Positions 7,336-15,895 are shown, counted from the stretch's first letter. The stretch is DNA of 18,578 nucleotides from an uncultured Erysipelotrichaceae bacterium (GCA_934675465.1 CAKUQM010000034.1:1-18578), one strand, 5' to 3'. A program made the numbers and translations. The notes: a model not told the origin generated them from the letters alone.

Positions 7336-8556
7336 ATGGCTAAAAAATTAGTTACTGATTTAGATGTAACTGGTAAGAAAGTTATCGTCAGAGTTGATTT
7401 TAATGTTCCACTAAAGAGTGGTGAAATCACAGATGATAATCGTATCGTTGCTGCTTTACCAACTATTAAGTATTTAGTTGATAATAAGGCAAAAGTTATT
7501 TTAATGTCTCACCTTGGTAAGATTGATTACAAGAAGACTGAGGAAGAAATTGCAGCTGCTAAGAAGAAGAATAACATGGCACCTGTTGCAGTTAGACTAC
7601 AAGAATATCTAAAGGATACTAAGGTAGTTTTTGTTGATGCAACTAGAGGTGAAGCTCTTGAGAAGGCTGTTGCTGAATTAAAGGACGGCGAAGTTCTTTT
7701 AATGCAAAACACTCGTTATGAAAAGGGTGAATCTAAGAATGATGAAGAACTTGGTAAGTACTGGGCTTCTTTAGGTGATTTATTCGTTTCTGATGCGTTT
7801 GGTTCAGTTCATAGAGCTCATGCAAGTACTGTTGGTATTGCAAGTCATTTACCAAATGCTGTTGGTTTCTTAATTGAAAAGGAATTAAAGTTCTTAGGTG
7901 ATGCTGTTGAAAATCCTGTAAGACCTTTCGTTGGTATCTTAGGTGGTGCTAAGGTTGCTGATAAGCTTGCAGTTATTTCAAACTTACTTGAAAAGTGTGA
8001 TACTTTGATCATTGGTGGTGGTATGGCTTATACTTTCTTGAAGGCTCAAGGTAAGGAAGTTGGTTTGTCACTTGTTGATGATTCAAAGTTAGATTATTGT
8101 AAAGAGATGATGGAAAAGGCAGAAAGCTTAGGTAAGAAGTTATTACTTCCTATCGATACAGTTGTTTGTGCTGGTTTCCCTGATCCAATTGATGCTCCAG
8201 TTGAGACTGAAGTTGTTGCTAGTGATGCTATTCCTAGTGATAAGGAAGGTCTTGATATTGGTCCTAAGACTGCAGAATTATTTGCTGAGGCTGTAAAGAG
8301 CGCAAAGACTGTAGTTTGGAATGGTCCTATGGGTGTATTTGAAAACCCTACTTTAGCTGTTGGTACTAATGCTGTTGCTCAGGCTTTAGCTGAATGCGAT
8401 GGTACTACTATCGTTGGTGGTGGTGATAGTGCAGCTGCTATTAAGAAGCTTGGTTATGCTGATAAGGTAAGCCATGTTTCAACAGGTGGTGGCGCTTCTC
8501 TAGAATTCTTAGAGGGCAAGGGACTTCCTGGTGTTGATGTAATTGAGGAGAAATAA
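7336..8556 (+). CDS. pgk: Phosphoglycerate kinase
   Basis: A 406-residue cytoplasmic glycolytic enzyme that makes ATP from 1,3-bisphosphoglycerate and ADP. Visible landmarks are VDFNVPL near the N-terminus, SHLGK, QNTRYEKGE, DAFGSVHRAHAST, the domain-bridging GGAKVADK and the nucleotide-site WNGPMGVFENP and GGGDSAAA. It is slightly longer than the usual ~395 residues because of a Lys-rich stretch (IDYKKTEEEIAAAKKKNN) after SHLGK. The ATG at 7336 is chosen because AGGAGG (7321-7326) sits just upstream and MAKKLVTDLD is a typical start; the frame is open further upstream, but that segment contains the promoter. It is the first gene of the operon, and no gap gene is nearby. Confidence 0.97.
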   Translation: MAKKLVTDLDVTGKKVIVRVDFNVPLKSGEITDDNRIVAALPTIKYLVDNKAKVILMSHLGKIDYKKTEEEIAAAKKKNNMAPVAVRLQEYLKDTKVVFVDATRGEALEKAVAELKDGEVLLMQNTRYEKGESKNDEELGKYWASLGDLFVSDAFGSVHRAHASTVGIASHLPNAVGFLIEKELKFLGDAVENPVRPFVGILGGAKVADKLAVISNLLEKCDTLIIGGGMAYTFLKAQGKEVGLSLVDDSKLDYCKEMMEKAESLGKKLLLPIDTVVCAGFPDPIDAPVETEVVASDAIPSDKEGLDIGPKTAELFAEAVKSAKTVVWNGPMGVFENPTLAVGTNAVAQALAECDGTTIVGGGDSAAAIKKLGYADKVSHVSTGGGASLEFLEGKGLPGVDVIEEK

Positions 8557-8559
8557 GAA

Positions 8560-9306
8560 ATGAGAACACCTATTATTGTTGGCAACTGGAAGATGAATAA
8601 GACTATTGCTGAAACAGAAGAATTTTTAAAGGAAATCGATCCATATATTGAAGGTATTACTTCAGCTCAATATGGTATTGCTACTCCTTATACTGATTTA
8701 TATGTTGCAGTTAAGAATAGTAAGAATTTAGTAATTGGTGCTGAAAACTGTCACTTTGAGGACAATGGTGCTTTCACTGGTGAAGTTTCAATTCCAATGT
8801 TAAAGGAAATCGGTATCGCTTCTTGCATTATCGGTCATAGTGAGAGAAGACAAATGTTTGGTGAAACTGATGAAGCTGTTAATCTAAAGGTTAAGAAGTT
8901 ATTAGCTAATGACATTATGCCTATCATGTGCTGTGGTGAAACTGAAGCAGAATTCGATGCTGGTAAGACTGAAGAAAGAATCAGATCTCAAGTTAGCTTA
9001 GGTTTAGCTGGTCTTGATGCTGAGGATGTTAAGAAGGTTGTAGTTGCTTATGAGCCAATTTGGGCTATTGGTACTGGTAAGAGTGCTAATACTGAAATTG
9101 CTGAAAAGTGCTGCGCTATTGTTAGAGATGAAATCAGAAAGATGTATGGCGATGCTGCTGATGCAGTTAGAGTTCAATATGGTGGTTCTGTAAAGCCTAA
9201 CAATATCAAAGAATATATGGCTATGGAAGATATCGATGGTGCATTAATTGGTGGTGCAAGTTTAAAGGTTGATTCTTTCAAAGAAATTATTGATGCTACA
9301 AAGTAA
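8560..9306 (+). CDS. tpiA: Triosephosphate isomerase
   Basis: A 248-residue TIM-barrel enzyme that interconverts dihydroxyacetone phosphate and glyceraldehyde 3-phosphate. The catalytic residues are visible: N9 and K11 in GNWKMNK, H93 in IIGHSERR, and E165 in AYEPIWAIGTG. The phosphate-binding YGGSVKPNN and GALIGGASL are also present. It starts three bases after the pgk stop, and its ribosome binding site (GAGGAG, 8545-8550) is made of the last pgk Glu codons. Length and motifs are normal. Confidence 0.98.
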   Translation: MRTPIIVGNWKMNKTIAETEEFLKEIDPYIEGITSAQYGIATPYTDLYVAVKNSKNLVIGAENCHFEDNGAFTGEVSIPMLKEIGIASCIIGHSERRQMFGETDEAVNLKVKKLLANDIMPIMCCGETEAEFDAGKTEERIRSQVSLGLAGLDAEDVKKVVVAYEPIWAIGTGKSANTEIAEKCCAIVRDEIRKMYGDAADAVRVQYGGSVKPNNIKEYMAMEDIDGALIGGASLKVDSFKEIIDATK

Positions 9307-9329
9307 AAGGTAAGGAGAAAAAATTAAAT

Positions 9330-10631
9330 ATGCCTAGAATTATTGATGTTTATGCAAGAGAGGTAATCGACTCTCGTGGTAATCCAACTGTTGAAGTTGA
9401 AGTTGTAACTGAATCTGGTGCTTTCGGTAGAGCTATGGTACCTTCTGGTGCTTCTACTGGTGAAAGAGAAGCTCTTGAATTAAGAGATGGCGATAAGAGC
9501 CGTTTCCAAGGTAAGGGTGTTTTAAAGGCTGTTGAAAACGTTAATGCTATCATCGGTCCTGCAATCTTGGGTATGGATGTTACTGATCAAGCTGCTATTG
9601 ATAAGGCTATGATCGAACTTGATGGTACTAAGGATAAGAGCAAGTTAGGTGCTAATGCTACTTTAGGTGTTTCATTGGCAGTATGCAGAGCTGCTGCTGA
9701 TTACTATGATATGCCTTTATACAAGTATATCGGTGGTGCTAATGGTAAGGTATTACCAGTTCCTATGATGAACGTATTAAATGGTGGTAAGCATGCTGAT
9801 TCTTCTGTAGATATGCAAGAATTCATGATTATGCCAGTTGGTGCTCCTTCATTCAAGGAAGCTATCAGATGGTCTGCTGAAGTATTCCATACTTTAAAGA
9901 AGGTTTTAACTAAGAAGGGTTATAACACTGCTGTAGGTGATGAAGGTGGTTACGCTCCATCTTGTACAGAAGGTAACGAAGAACCTCTTAAGTTAATCGT
10001 TGAAGCTGTTAAGGAAGCTGGTTATGAACCTTGGAAGGATTTCGGTATTTGTCTAGATCCTGCTTCAAGTGAATTCTATAATGAAGAAACTGGTAATTAT
10101 GAATTAACCAAGTCTGGTCAAGGCGTTAAGACTACTGATGAAATGATCGATATGTATGCTGATTGGTGCGAAAAGTATCCAATTCTTTCTATCGAAGATG
10201 GTCTTGCTGAAAACGACTGGGATGGTTGGAAGAAGTTAACTGATAGATTAGGTAAGAAGATCCAATTAGTTGGTGATGACCTATTCGTAACTAACGTTGA
10301 ATACTTACAAAAGGGTATTGAACTTGGTGTTGCTAACTCAATCTTAATTAAGTTAAACCAAATCGGTACTTTAACTGAGACTTTAGATGCTATCGAATTA
10401 GCTAAGACTCATGGTTACACTGCTGTAGTTTCTCACAGATCTGGTGAAACTGAAGATACTACAATTGCTGATCTAGTTGTTGGTGTAAATGCTGGTCAAA
10501 TTAAGACTGGTTCTATGTCAAGAACAGATAGAATCGCTAAGTACAACCAATTAATGAGAATTGAAGATGAACTTGGTGAAATCGCTCAATACAAGGGTAA
10601 GAAAGCTTACTACAACGTTGACATTAAATAA
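9330..10631 (+). CDS. eno: Enolase
   Basis: A 433-residue enzyme converting 2-phosphoglycerate to phosphoenolpyruvate. Landmarks are IDSRGNPTVEVEV at the start, the mobile loop SGASTGEREALELRD, the catalytic E205 in VGDEGGYAP and K341 in ILIKLNQIGT, H369 in SHRSGETEDT, and K392 in GQIKTGS. It is the last gene of the pgk-tpiA-eno operon, 23 bases after tpiA, with AAGGAG at 9312-9317 and a strong terminator behind it. No phosphoglycerate mutase gene lies between tpiA and eno, unlike many Firmicutes glycolytic clusters. Enolase also binds the RNA degradosome in many bacteria; nothing here bears on that. Confidence 0.98.
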   Translation: MPRIIDVYAREVIDSRGNPTVEVEVVTESGAFGRAMVPSGASTGEREALELRDGDKSRFQGKGVLKAVENVNAIIGPAILGMDVTDQAAIDKAMIELDGTKDKSKLGANATLGVSLAVCRAAADYYDMPLYKYIGGANGKVLPVPMMNVLNGGKHADSSVDMQEFMIMPVGAPSFKEAIRWSAEVFHTLKKVLTKKGYNTAVGDEGGYAPSCTEGNEEPLKLIVEAVKEAGYEPWKDFGICLDPASSEFYNEETGNYELTKSGQGVKTTDEMIDMYADWCEKYPILSIEDGLAENDWDGWKKLTDRLGKKIQLVGDDLFVTNVEYLQKGIELGVANSILIKLNQIGTLTETLDAIELAKTHGYTAVVSHRSGETEDTTIADLVVGVNAGQIKTGSMSRTDRIAKYNQLMRIEDELGEIAQYKGKKAYYNVDIK

Positions 10632-10639
10632 TTTAAGTT

Positions 10640-10665
10640 AAGGAGCAATTGCTCCTTTTCTTTTA
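10640..10665 (+). terminator. Terminator of the pgk-tpiA-eno operon
   Basis: AAGGAGCAATTGCTCCTT (10640-10657) is a perfect 18-bp palindrome followed by a T-rich tail broken by one C. It lies eight bases after the eno stop. Confidence 0.85.
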
Positions 10666-10684
10666 TATGCGTTTAATTGAATGT

Positions 10685-10724
10685 ATATAAAAGAAAAAGA
10701 ATATCTATTTTAATAGATATTCTT
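10685..10724 (-). terminator. Terminator of the tetR gene
   Basis: On the minus strand, a 13-bp stem (arms 10724-10712 and 10709-10697, two-base loop) is followed by TTTCTTTTATA. The stem is built from the last codons and the stop of the TetR gene. The plus-strand tail is not T-rich, so it acts mainly on tetR. Confidence 0.75.
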
Positions 10725-11289
10725 CAGTCGGTTGAAATAAAGTATTAAGGCCCATTTTTGCATCTTCAATTAGATTAGATTCACCATAGCGGAAACACCA
10801 CTTGATATTAAAACCACGAATTATTGCGTAAGAGCACCACACTAAATCATCAGTTAAAGCAGTGGTTTTGATTTCGCCATTTTTTTTGGCGATTTCAATA
10901 AAATTGTGTAAGGCGGTTGCTAATTTATCATCTACGTACATGTAGTTATCAGATAAGCCTTTTGATGTACGTGAAAGACAACAATGAGTCATAATATCAG
11001 CTCCTAGCTCAATTTGCTCATATAAAAAAGGTTTATATATTTCCCATATTTGTTGGTAAGTTGAATTACTATCTTTGTAGAAAATAATTTTTTCTTTGGC
11101 AACAATAGTCAAGTAGTCACCAATGGCATCGAATAAGCTCTCTTTGTCTTTGAAATAATAATAGAAGGCATTTCTAGTAACTTTGGCTTCATGGCAAATT
11201 TCACTGATTTTGACATTGTTAACACCTTCTTTTTTATACAAGTCGATGGCGCTTTGGACTATGATTAATTTTGTATCTTTTTGTTTCAT
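10705..11289 (-). CDS. TetR-family transcriptional regulator
   Basis: A 194-residue protein with a TetR N-terminal DNA-binding domain (about 6-53): the helix-turn-helix covers ISEICHEAKVTRNAFYYYF, followed by DKESLFDAI. The rest is the helical ligand-binding and dimerisation domain, with several Cys/Trp residues (CC at about 103-104) that could form a pocket; the ligand is unknown. It is transcribed away from the MFS-GntP-AKR operon, and two identical palindromes over that operon's start region are its likely targets. An AAGGTG site precedes the ATG. The operators lie about 160 bases from its own start, so they may not autorepress tetR directly. Confidence 0.92.
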   Translation of the reverse strand: MKQKDTKLIIVQSAIDLYKKEGVNNVKISEICHEAKVTRNAFYYYFKDKESLFDAIGDYLTIVAKEKIIFYKDSNSTYQQIWEIYKPFLYEQIELGADIMTHCCLSRTSKGLSDNYMYVDDKLATALHNFIEIAKKNGEIKTTALTDDLVWCSYAIIRGFNIKWCFRYGESNLIEDAKMGLNTLFQPTEEYLLK

Positions 11290-11410
11290 AACACACCTTA
11301 ATTGTAACTGATTTATGAGTTATTTTCATGTGGTAATCCTTAATAATTGAAAAAACATAGGAAAGATGCGATCGATTATAAAAAATTTTATAAATATTTC
11401 ACAAAATTTG

Positions 11411-11439
11411 TTGACATATTCACAACCAAGGCGTATTTT
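11411..11439 (+). promoter_or_regulatory. Promoter of the MFS-GntP-AKR operon
   Basis: TTGACA (11411-11416), a 17-base spacer, then TATTTT (11434-11439). This is a consensus -35 with an acceptable -10, directly upstream of the twin palindromes. The MFS ribosome binding site AAGGAG is at 11503-11508. Confidence 0.75.
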
Positions 11440-11447
11440 TATAAGTG

Positions 11448-11483
11448 CAATACATATGTATTGTAAATTAATACATATGTATT
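11448..11483. promoter_or_regulatory. Twin palindromic operators, probable TetR sites
   Basis: CAATACATATGTATTG (11448-11463) and AATACATATGTATT (11470-11483) share a perfect 14-bp palindrome. Their centres are 21 bp apart, two helical turns, so two dimers would sit on the same DNA face. They cover the expected transcription start just after the -10, a position for repression. The adjacent divergent tetR makes its product the obvious ligand, by inference. Confidence 0.8.
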
Positions 11484-11514
11484 ATTTCTTTTAAGATTAG
11501 AAAAGGAGAGAGAA

Positions 11515-12774
11515 ATGAAAAAAATTAAATTACCATTTCATTATGCATGGGTTGTTGTAGTGGCAACTATCTTAATGAACTTCTTCTACGCGATTGTTTA
11601 TAGCTCATTTGGTATGTACGGAGCTTCTATTTTAGCTAAGTTCCCAGATATGTCTAGAACTTCTTATTCACTTGTGCCAACTTTGCATTCAGTATGGTGC
11701 ACGGTTTTCTTGTTAGCGTATGGTAGCATCGTTAAAAAGTTAGGCTTTAGAAAAGTAATCTTTTTAGGCGGTCTTGGTCTAACTGCAGGTTATATTATCT
11801 ATTCATTAGCTAACAATATTACGATGTTCTATGTTGGAACTTTCTTTGTAGGTATGTTCCCTGCATTTTGTTCTTCTTCAACTACTGGTGCTTTGTTTAC
11901 TAGATGGTTTGGCAAGAATAATACAACACTTCTTTCCATTTCAATGGCAATTGGTGGTTTTGGTGGCACCATTGGCGCTAATATTGTAGGTAAATGGTTA
12001 TCAACTATTGGCTATGAAGCATCATTTAGAAATTGTGCTATTTTGACTGCTGTTGTTATGCTTGTAATTGCCTTACTTGTTCAAAACGATCCAAAAGATG
12101 TTGGTACTGAAATGTTATGGGCATCTGAAGTTGAAAACAAGGAAGCTGCAGAAGGCGAAAAACCAGGTTATACTTTAAAACAAGCTATGAAGACTTATAA
12201 CTTCTGGGCAATGGTTGGTATTTTCTTGTTGTTTGCAGCCGCTTTCTATGCTGCGTATGCAAATGTAACTTTATATATGGCCGACTTGGGTTGGGACCCT
12301 ACTGTATATGGCGCTATTTTCGGTGTTATTAATACTGCTAATGTTATCGCTATGTTGTGTGGCGGTTATATTGTAGATAAAATTGGTGCTAGAATTACTA
12401 TTTTAGTATTGTGTGCTTGTTATGCTGCAGTTGCTTTTATCTTAGGTTTTACTACTCCAACGGTTCCAATGATGTATTTAGTATCTGTATTATTGGGAAT
12501 TTGCTGGTTATTCTGCAAAGTATTGCATACTCCTTTAGCTTTATGTTTTGGTAAAAAGGATACACCTGCTATTATTGCAATTTTAACTTCTTGCATTACT
12601 GTTGGTGCTTCAGTTGGTATTCCTGTTGCTAATATTGTTTATGATGCAACGGGTTCTTATGCAGCTTTGTTTAAAGGCTTGTTGGGAGTACTTGTTATAT
12701 GCCTAATCTTTGCGTTTACTGGTGTACGTAAAGTTAAGGGTTACGATAAAGTTGGCGGTCCTGATGCTAAATAA
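11515..12774 (+). CDS. MFS transporter, OFA/monocarboxylate-like
   Basis: A 419-residue integral membrane protein with about twelve hydrophobic segments split by a central charged loop (about 195-225, rich in Glu/Lys). The start with HYAWVVVVATILMNFF, a first-half loop KKLGFRKVIFLGG and the second-half repeat GGYIVDKIGARI match the major facilitator superfamily. The overall pattern recalls the oxalate/formate antiporter and monocarboxylate porter group. An organic acid is the likely substrate, but no specificity residue can be assigned. AAGGAG (11503-11508) precedes the ATG. It is first in an operon with a GntP-type permease and an aldo/keto reductase, under a promoter with twin operators. 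Confidence 0.85.
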   Translation: MKKIKLPFHYAWVVVVATILMNFFYAIVYSSFGMYGASILAKFPDMSRTSYSLVPTLHSVWCTVFLLAYGSIVKKLGFRKVIFLGGLGLTAGYIIYSLANNITMFYVGTFFVGMFPAFCSSSTTGALFTRWFGKNNTTLLSISMAIGGFGGTIGANIVGKWLSTIGYEASFRNCAILTAVVMLVIALLVQNDPKDVGTEMLWASEVENKEAAEGEKPGYTLKQAMKTYNFWAMVGIFLLFAAAFYAAYANVTLYMADLGWDPTVYGAIFGVINTANVIAMLCGGYIVDKIGARITILVLCACYAAVAFILGFTTPTVPMMYLVSVLLGICWLFCKVLHTPLALCFGKKDTPAIIAILTSCITVGASVGIPVANIVYDATGSYAALFKGLLGVLVICLIFAFTGVRKVKGYDKVGGPDAK

Positions 12775-12779
12775 TTAAT

Positions 12780-14091
12780 ATGGGTTATCTTGCTATTATT
12801 GTAGGTTTTGCAGTATTGGTGATTTTATGCATGAAGAATGTGCATGTTATTATGGCATCATTCTTCGCTGCTTTATCTGTTGCCTTGATTGCAAATTTGC
12901 CTTTAGAAGAATCTTTAATTACTACTTACTTCACAAGATTTGGATCAATAGCAGCTTCTTTATTTCCAATGTTCTTATTTGGTAGCATTCTTGCTGAACT
13001 ATATACAGCAAGCGGTGCTCCCTCAACAATTGCTGATAAAGTATCAACCGCTTTATTTACTAGGGCCAAAACAGAAAAAATGAAGTATGTTTATGGTTAT
13101 CTTTCTGTTATTGTTGCTTCAGCAATACTTTGTTATGGGGGGGATTAATGCAGCAGTTGCTTTAATCGCTATTTATCCTATTGCTCTTGGCATTTTTGAA
13201 AAAGCAAATATTCCAAAGCGTTTTATCATGGGTGCTATTTGTGGTGGTGCTTTCACATTTGCTTTGAGTGGTCCTGGTTCGCCACAACCAACCAATGTTG
13301 TCGCGATGGCAATCGGTACTTCCTCGACATGTGGTTTTGTTGCAGGAGTTATAGGCGCAATCGTTGAAATAGTTACAACTGTTGTGATTCTTTCAACTTT
13401 AACAGTTAAAGCCAAAGCTAATGGCGAATGCTTTAAATTAGGTCCAAAAGACACAATGGCTAAGCCTATGGGTAATATGCCCTCACTTTTATCTTGTTTA
13501 TTACCTATTGTGTTCTTGTTGGTTGTCTTTAATATTTTAAAGATCAACATTTCGTTCTCGATTGCTTTAACAGCAATTGTTGCAGCTATTATTTTTTATC
13601 CGCAATTAAAAGGTGTTGGCATCTTTAAAGCAATAAATTGCGGTGCAGCAAAGTCTTTATCGCCAATAGGTGCAATCGGTACAGTAAATGGTTTTGCAGC
13701 TGTTGTACAAAGCGTTCCTGAATTTCAAACAACGATTGATGCTTTAATACATTCAAGCATGTCTCCAATTGTGATGTTGATTGGAATTGTCGCAATTATT
13801 TGTATGATGACAGGCGGTTCAACAACAGGGGCACAAATTGCTTTACCAATTATTGCGCCAGCGTTAAAAGCAGTTGGAATTCCGCTTGAATATGTTCACA
13901 GAGTAGGAACTTATGCAGCAACAATGCTTGATTCTTTGCCTAATAGTGGATCTGTTGTGATGGCTGTTAGCTTGGCTGATCTTGATATGAAAGATGGTTA
14001 TCCGCCAGTGTTTGTTTCAACTGTGGTGGCAACAATTTTGGGAACAATTGTTGTTGCACTTATCATGACTTTGTTCCCAATGTTACCTTAA
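12780..14091 (+). pseudogene. GntP-family permease, interrupted by a +1 frameshift in a G tract
   Basis: Two overlapping frames together give one complete GntP-type permease of about 436 residues. The first part (12780-13148) ends ...AILCYGGD-stop; the second continues ...GINAAVALIAIYPIALGIF to 14091. GntP members read through here as YGG followed by a hydrophobic helix and YPIAL, so the join is clear. The break is seven Gs at 13137-13143 where six would keep the frame. Other landmarks are FLFGSILAELYTASGAPSTIA, NIPKRFIMGAICGGAFTFALSGPGSPQPTN and GGSTTGAQIALPIIAPAL. The family moves gluconate, lactate and other carboxylates by proton or cation symport. No Shine-Dalgarno precedes the ATG, which is five bases after the MFS stop. 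It may be a dead gene, a phase-variable gene or a one-base sequencing error. Confidence 0.85.
13137..13143 (+). repeat. Homopolymeric G7 tract at the frameshift
   Basis: Seven consecutive Gs inside the GntP permease gene in otherwise AT-rich DNA. One G fewer restores the full reading frame. Tracts of this kind are prone to replication slippage and to sequencing miscounts. Confidence 0.9.
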
Positions 14092-14100
14092 GGAGAAAAA

Positions 14101-15084
14101 ATGAATTATATTGATGTTAAAGGTTTAACTACACCTGTATCTGATATTGCATTTGGTACAGCAACTTCAACTTTAGAAGATGAAGAAAAAATACATGAAA
14201 TGCTAGACTATTATGTTAGTTTGGGTGGTAATTATATTGATACTGCTCGTTTTTATGGCCGTGGTTCTGGAATTCAGCATACTGAAGAATTGTTAGGACG
14301 TTGGCTAGCAAAAGGTGATAACAGAAGCAAGGTTGTTATCCAGTCTAAGTGTTGCAATCCATACATGAGTCATAAGCTAGAAATGTATGAAGATATGCCA
14401 CGTGTTGGTAGAACATTTATGTATGATGATATTCTATTTAGTCGTGATCACTTAGGCGTCGACTGCATTGATATTTACTTAATGCATAGAGATAATCCTA
14501 AAGTTCCTGTTTCTGAGATAATGGATACTTTTGAAGAATTTCTAAGGAAAGGTTGGATAAAGGCTTATGGTATGTCTAACTGGACACAAGAAAGATTCAA
14601 TGAAGCTTATGAATACTGTGATAGAATGGGTTATCAAGGGCCAAGCGTGTCATCTCCATTTTTTAGCTTATTAAAACTTGAGAAGCCTTGGTATTACCGT
14701 ATTCCCGCTTTCAAAGAAGAATCGGTAAAATGGTATGAAGAACATCCAGATGTATTGTTGGCTGCTTGGTCAGCACAAGGAAGAGGATTCTTTGGCAATT
14801 ATCCACAATATGATCCTAAAAATGCTGATCCAGCTACAAAAATGGCTGCAATTACGCCGACTAATTTGGCTAGAAAAGAAAGGGTTGTTAAATTTGCGCC
14901 TTCAAAAGGTGTAGGTCCTTCTCAAATTTCTTTAGCTTATGTGTTAAGCCAAAAAGCGAAGGTTGCCGCTATTGTAGGTCCTAGATCTTGCAAAGATTTA
15001 GACAACATTTTAAATGCGGCAAGTATCCGTTTGACAGAAAAGGAAATAGATTATCTTACTCTAAAGTGTGATTCTTTAGATTAA
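14101..15084 (+). CDS. Aldo/keto reductase
   Basis: A 327-residue cytoplasmic NAD(P)H-dependent oxidoreductase of the AKR (beta/alpha barrel) superfamily. The catalytic tetrad is visible as D47 (NYIDTARFYG), Y52, K83 (VVIQSKC) and H129 (IYLMHRD). The motif KAYGMSNW matches the G-x-SNW of the family, and the C-terminal AIVGPRS resembles the cofactor phosphate site near residue 292. The substrate cannot be read from sequence; the two carboxylate-type transporters before it suggest a sugar acid, keto acid or aldehyde breakdown product. AAGGAG (14090-14095) overlaps the GntP stop and the start follows nine bases later, so it is in the same operon. A strong terminator follows. Confidence 0.93.
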   Translation: MNYIDVKGLTTPVSDIAFGTATSTLEDEEKIHEMLDYYVSLGGNYIDTARFYGRGSGIQHTEELLGRWLAKGDNRSKVVIQSKCCNPYMSHKLEMYEDMPRVGRTFMYDDILFSRDHLGVDCIDIYLMHRDNPKVPVSEIMDTFEEFLRKGWIKAYGMSNWTQERFNEAYEYCDRMGYQGPSVSSPFFSLLKLEKPWYYRIPAFKEESVKWYEEHPDVLLAAWSAQGRGFFGNYPQYDPKNADPATKMAAITPTNLARKERVVKFAPSKGVGPSQISLAYVLSQKAKVAAIVGPRSCKDLDNILNAASIRLTEKEIDYLTLKCDSLD

Positions 15085-15095
15085 TTGCTTATGCT

Positions 15096-15126
15096 GTGAC
15101 TAATGTTTAAATTAGTCACTTTTTTT
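15096..15126 (+). terminator. Terminator of the MFS-GntP-AKR operon
   Basis: GTGACTAAT (15096-15104) pairs perfectly with ATTAGTCAC (15111-15119) around a six-base loop and is followed by seven Ts. This is the strongest terminator in the window. Confidence 0.95.
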
Positions 15127-15177
15127 GGCCTAGTAAATTGTAGGTGGTCTTTAAAGAGCAATTAAGTAAATCGATTA

Positions 15178-15852
15178 ATGATATATAATTACAATATGAA
15201 TTTTAAAGAAAGTCTTTACAAGGAACAAGGAAAAATTTCTTTGTTCATGTTTATATATGAAATACATAAATTTATCATCTTGTTGTATTCTTCACTGGAA
15301 CTAAAGGCGATAATTGTTTGGTTAGAGGCTATTCATTGTTTGGGCGATACTTTTAATTCCTTGATTGTATTTTTGTTGTGTAAAATATTTGGTAAAAATA
15401 AGCATGAATTAAATGATACAAAGATTGAAAAAATAGAAACGATAGTTGGTATTATCTGTGATTTCGCTATTGTACTAGGTTTGTGTTCAATGGTGATTAT
15501 TTCCATTTTGGATATCATTCATCCTCATAAGTCAAACAGTAATTTACTTTTGGTTATTATTATTACGATTATAAGTATAATTTTTGATACGATTTTTTTG
15601 AAAAGGCAAAAAGTTGTATTAACTAATAATGATCATATCTTGGCTAAAACGGAGCTATCAACGTGTATTGAGGATATTTTGTTTGATAGTGTAGAACTTG
15701 TTTCTTTGCTGATTATAATGATTTTTAAAAGAGACCGTTTTATAAGATATTTGGCTCCGATTTTGTGTATATTGATTAGTATTGTTGCTATTCATGAAAG
15801 TATTATTAGAATTGTTAATCAAAAGGAATTGTTAAATAAAATATGTGCATAG
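15178..15852 (+). CDS. CDF-like (cation efflux) membrane protein, atypical
   Basis: A 224-residue, very hydrophobic protein with about five or six membrane segments. It resembles the transmembrane domain of cation diffusion facilitators: HCLGD (H53, D57) fits the HxxxD metal site of TM2, and ILDIIHPHKS resembles the loop after TM4. In the TM5 equivalent (TELSTCIEDILFDS, about 158-171) the usual metal-binding His is replaced by Ser161 or Thr162, while the Asp (D166 or nearby) is kept. The C-terminal cytoplasmic dimerisation domain of typical CDF proteins is missing. It may be a divergent transporter or a decayed one. The start is uncertain: ATGs at 15178 and 15196 both lack a Shine-Dalgarno, and a TATAAT lies between them (15184-15189). 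Confidence 0.6.
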   Translation: MIYNYNMNFKESLYKEQGKISLFMFIYEIHKFIILLYSSLELKAIIVWLEAIHCLGDTFNSLIVFLLCKIFGKNKHELNDTKIEKIETIVGIICDFAIVLGLCSMVIISILDIIHPHKSNSNLLLVIIITIISIIFDTIFLKRQKVVLTNNDHILAKTELSTCIEDILFDSVELVSLLIIMIFKRDRFIRYLAPILCILISIVAIHESIIRIVNQKELLNKICA

Positions 15853-15895
15853 ATTGAGCAAAAACAAGGAATAATAATTAAACACATATAGAAGA

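Noticed and set aside
13087..13134. Independent start for the second GntP half
   Set aside because: The residues before the G tract in that frame do not resemble the family, while the first frame does up to the tract, so this is a frameshift and not a separate gene.
13173..13550. Minus-strand open frame inside the GntP permease
   Set aside because: It is a shadow of the second permease half, with no ribosome binding site or recognisable protein pattern.
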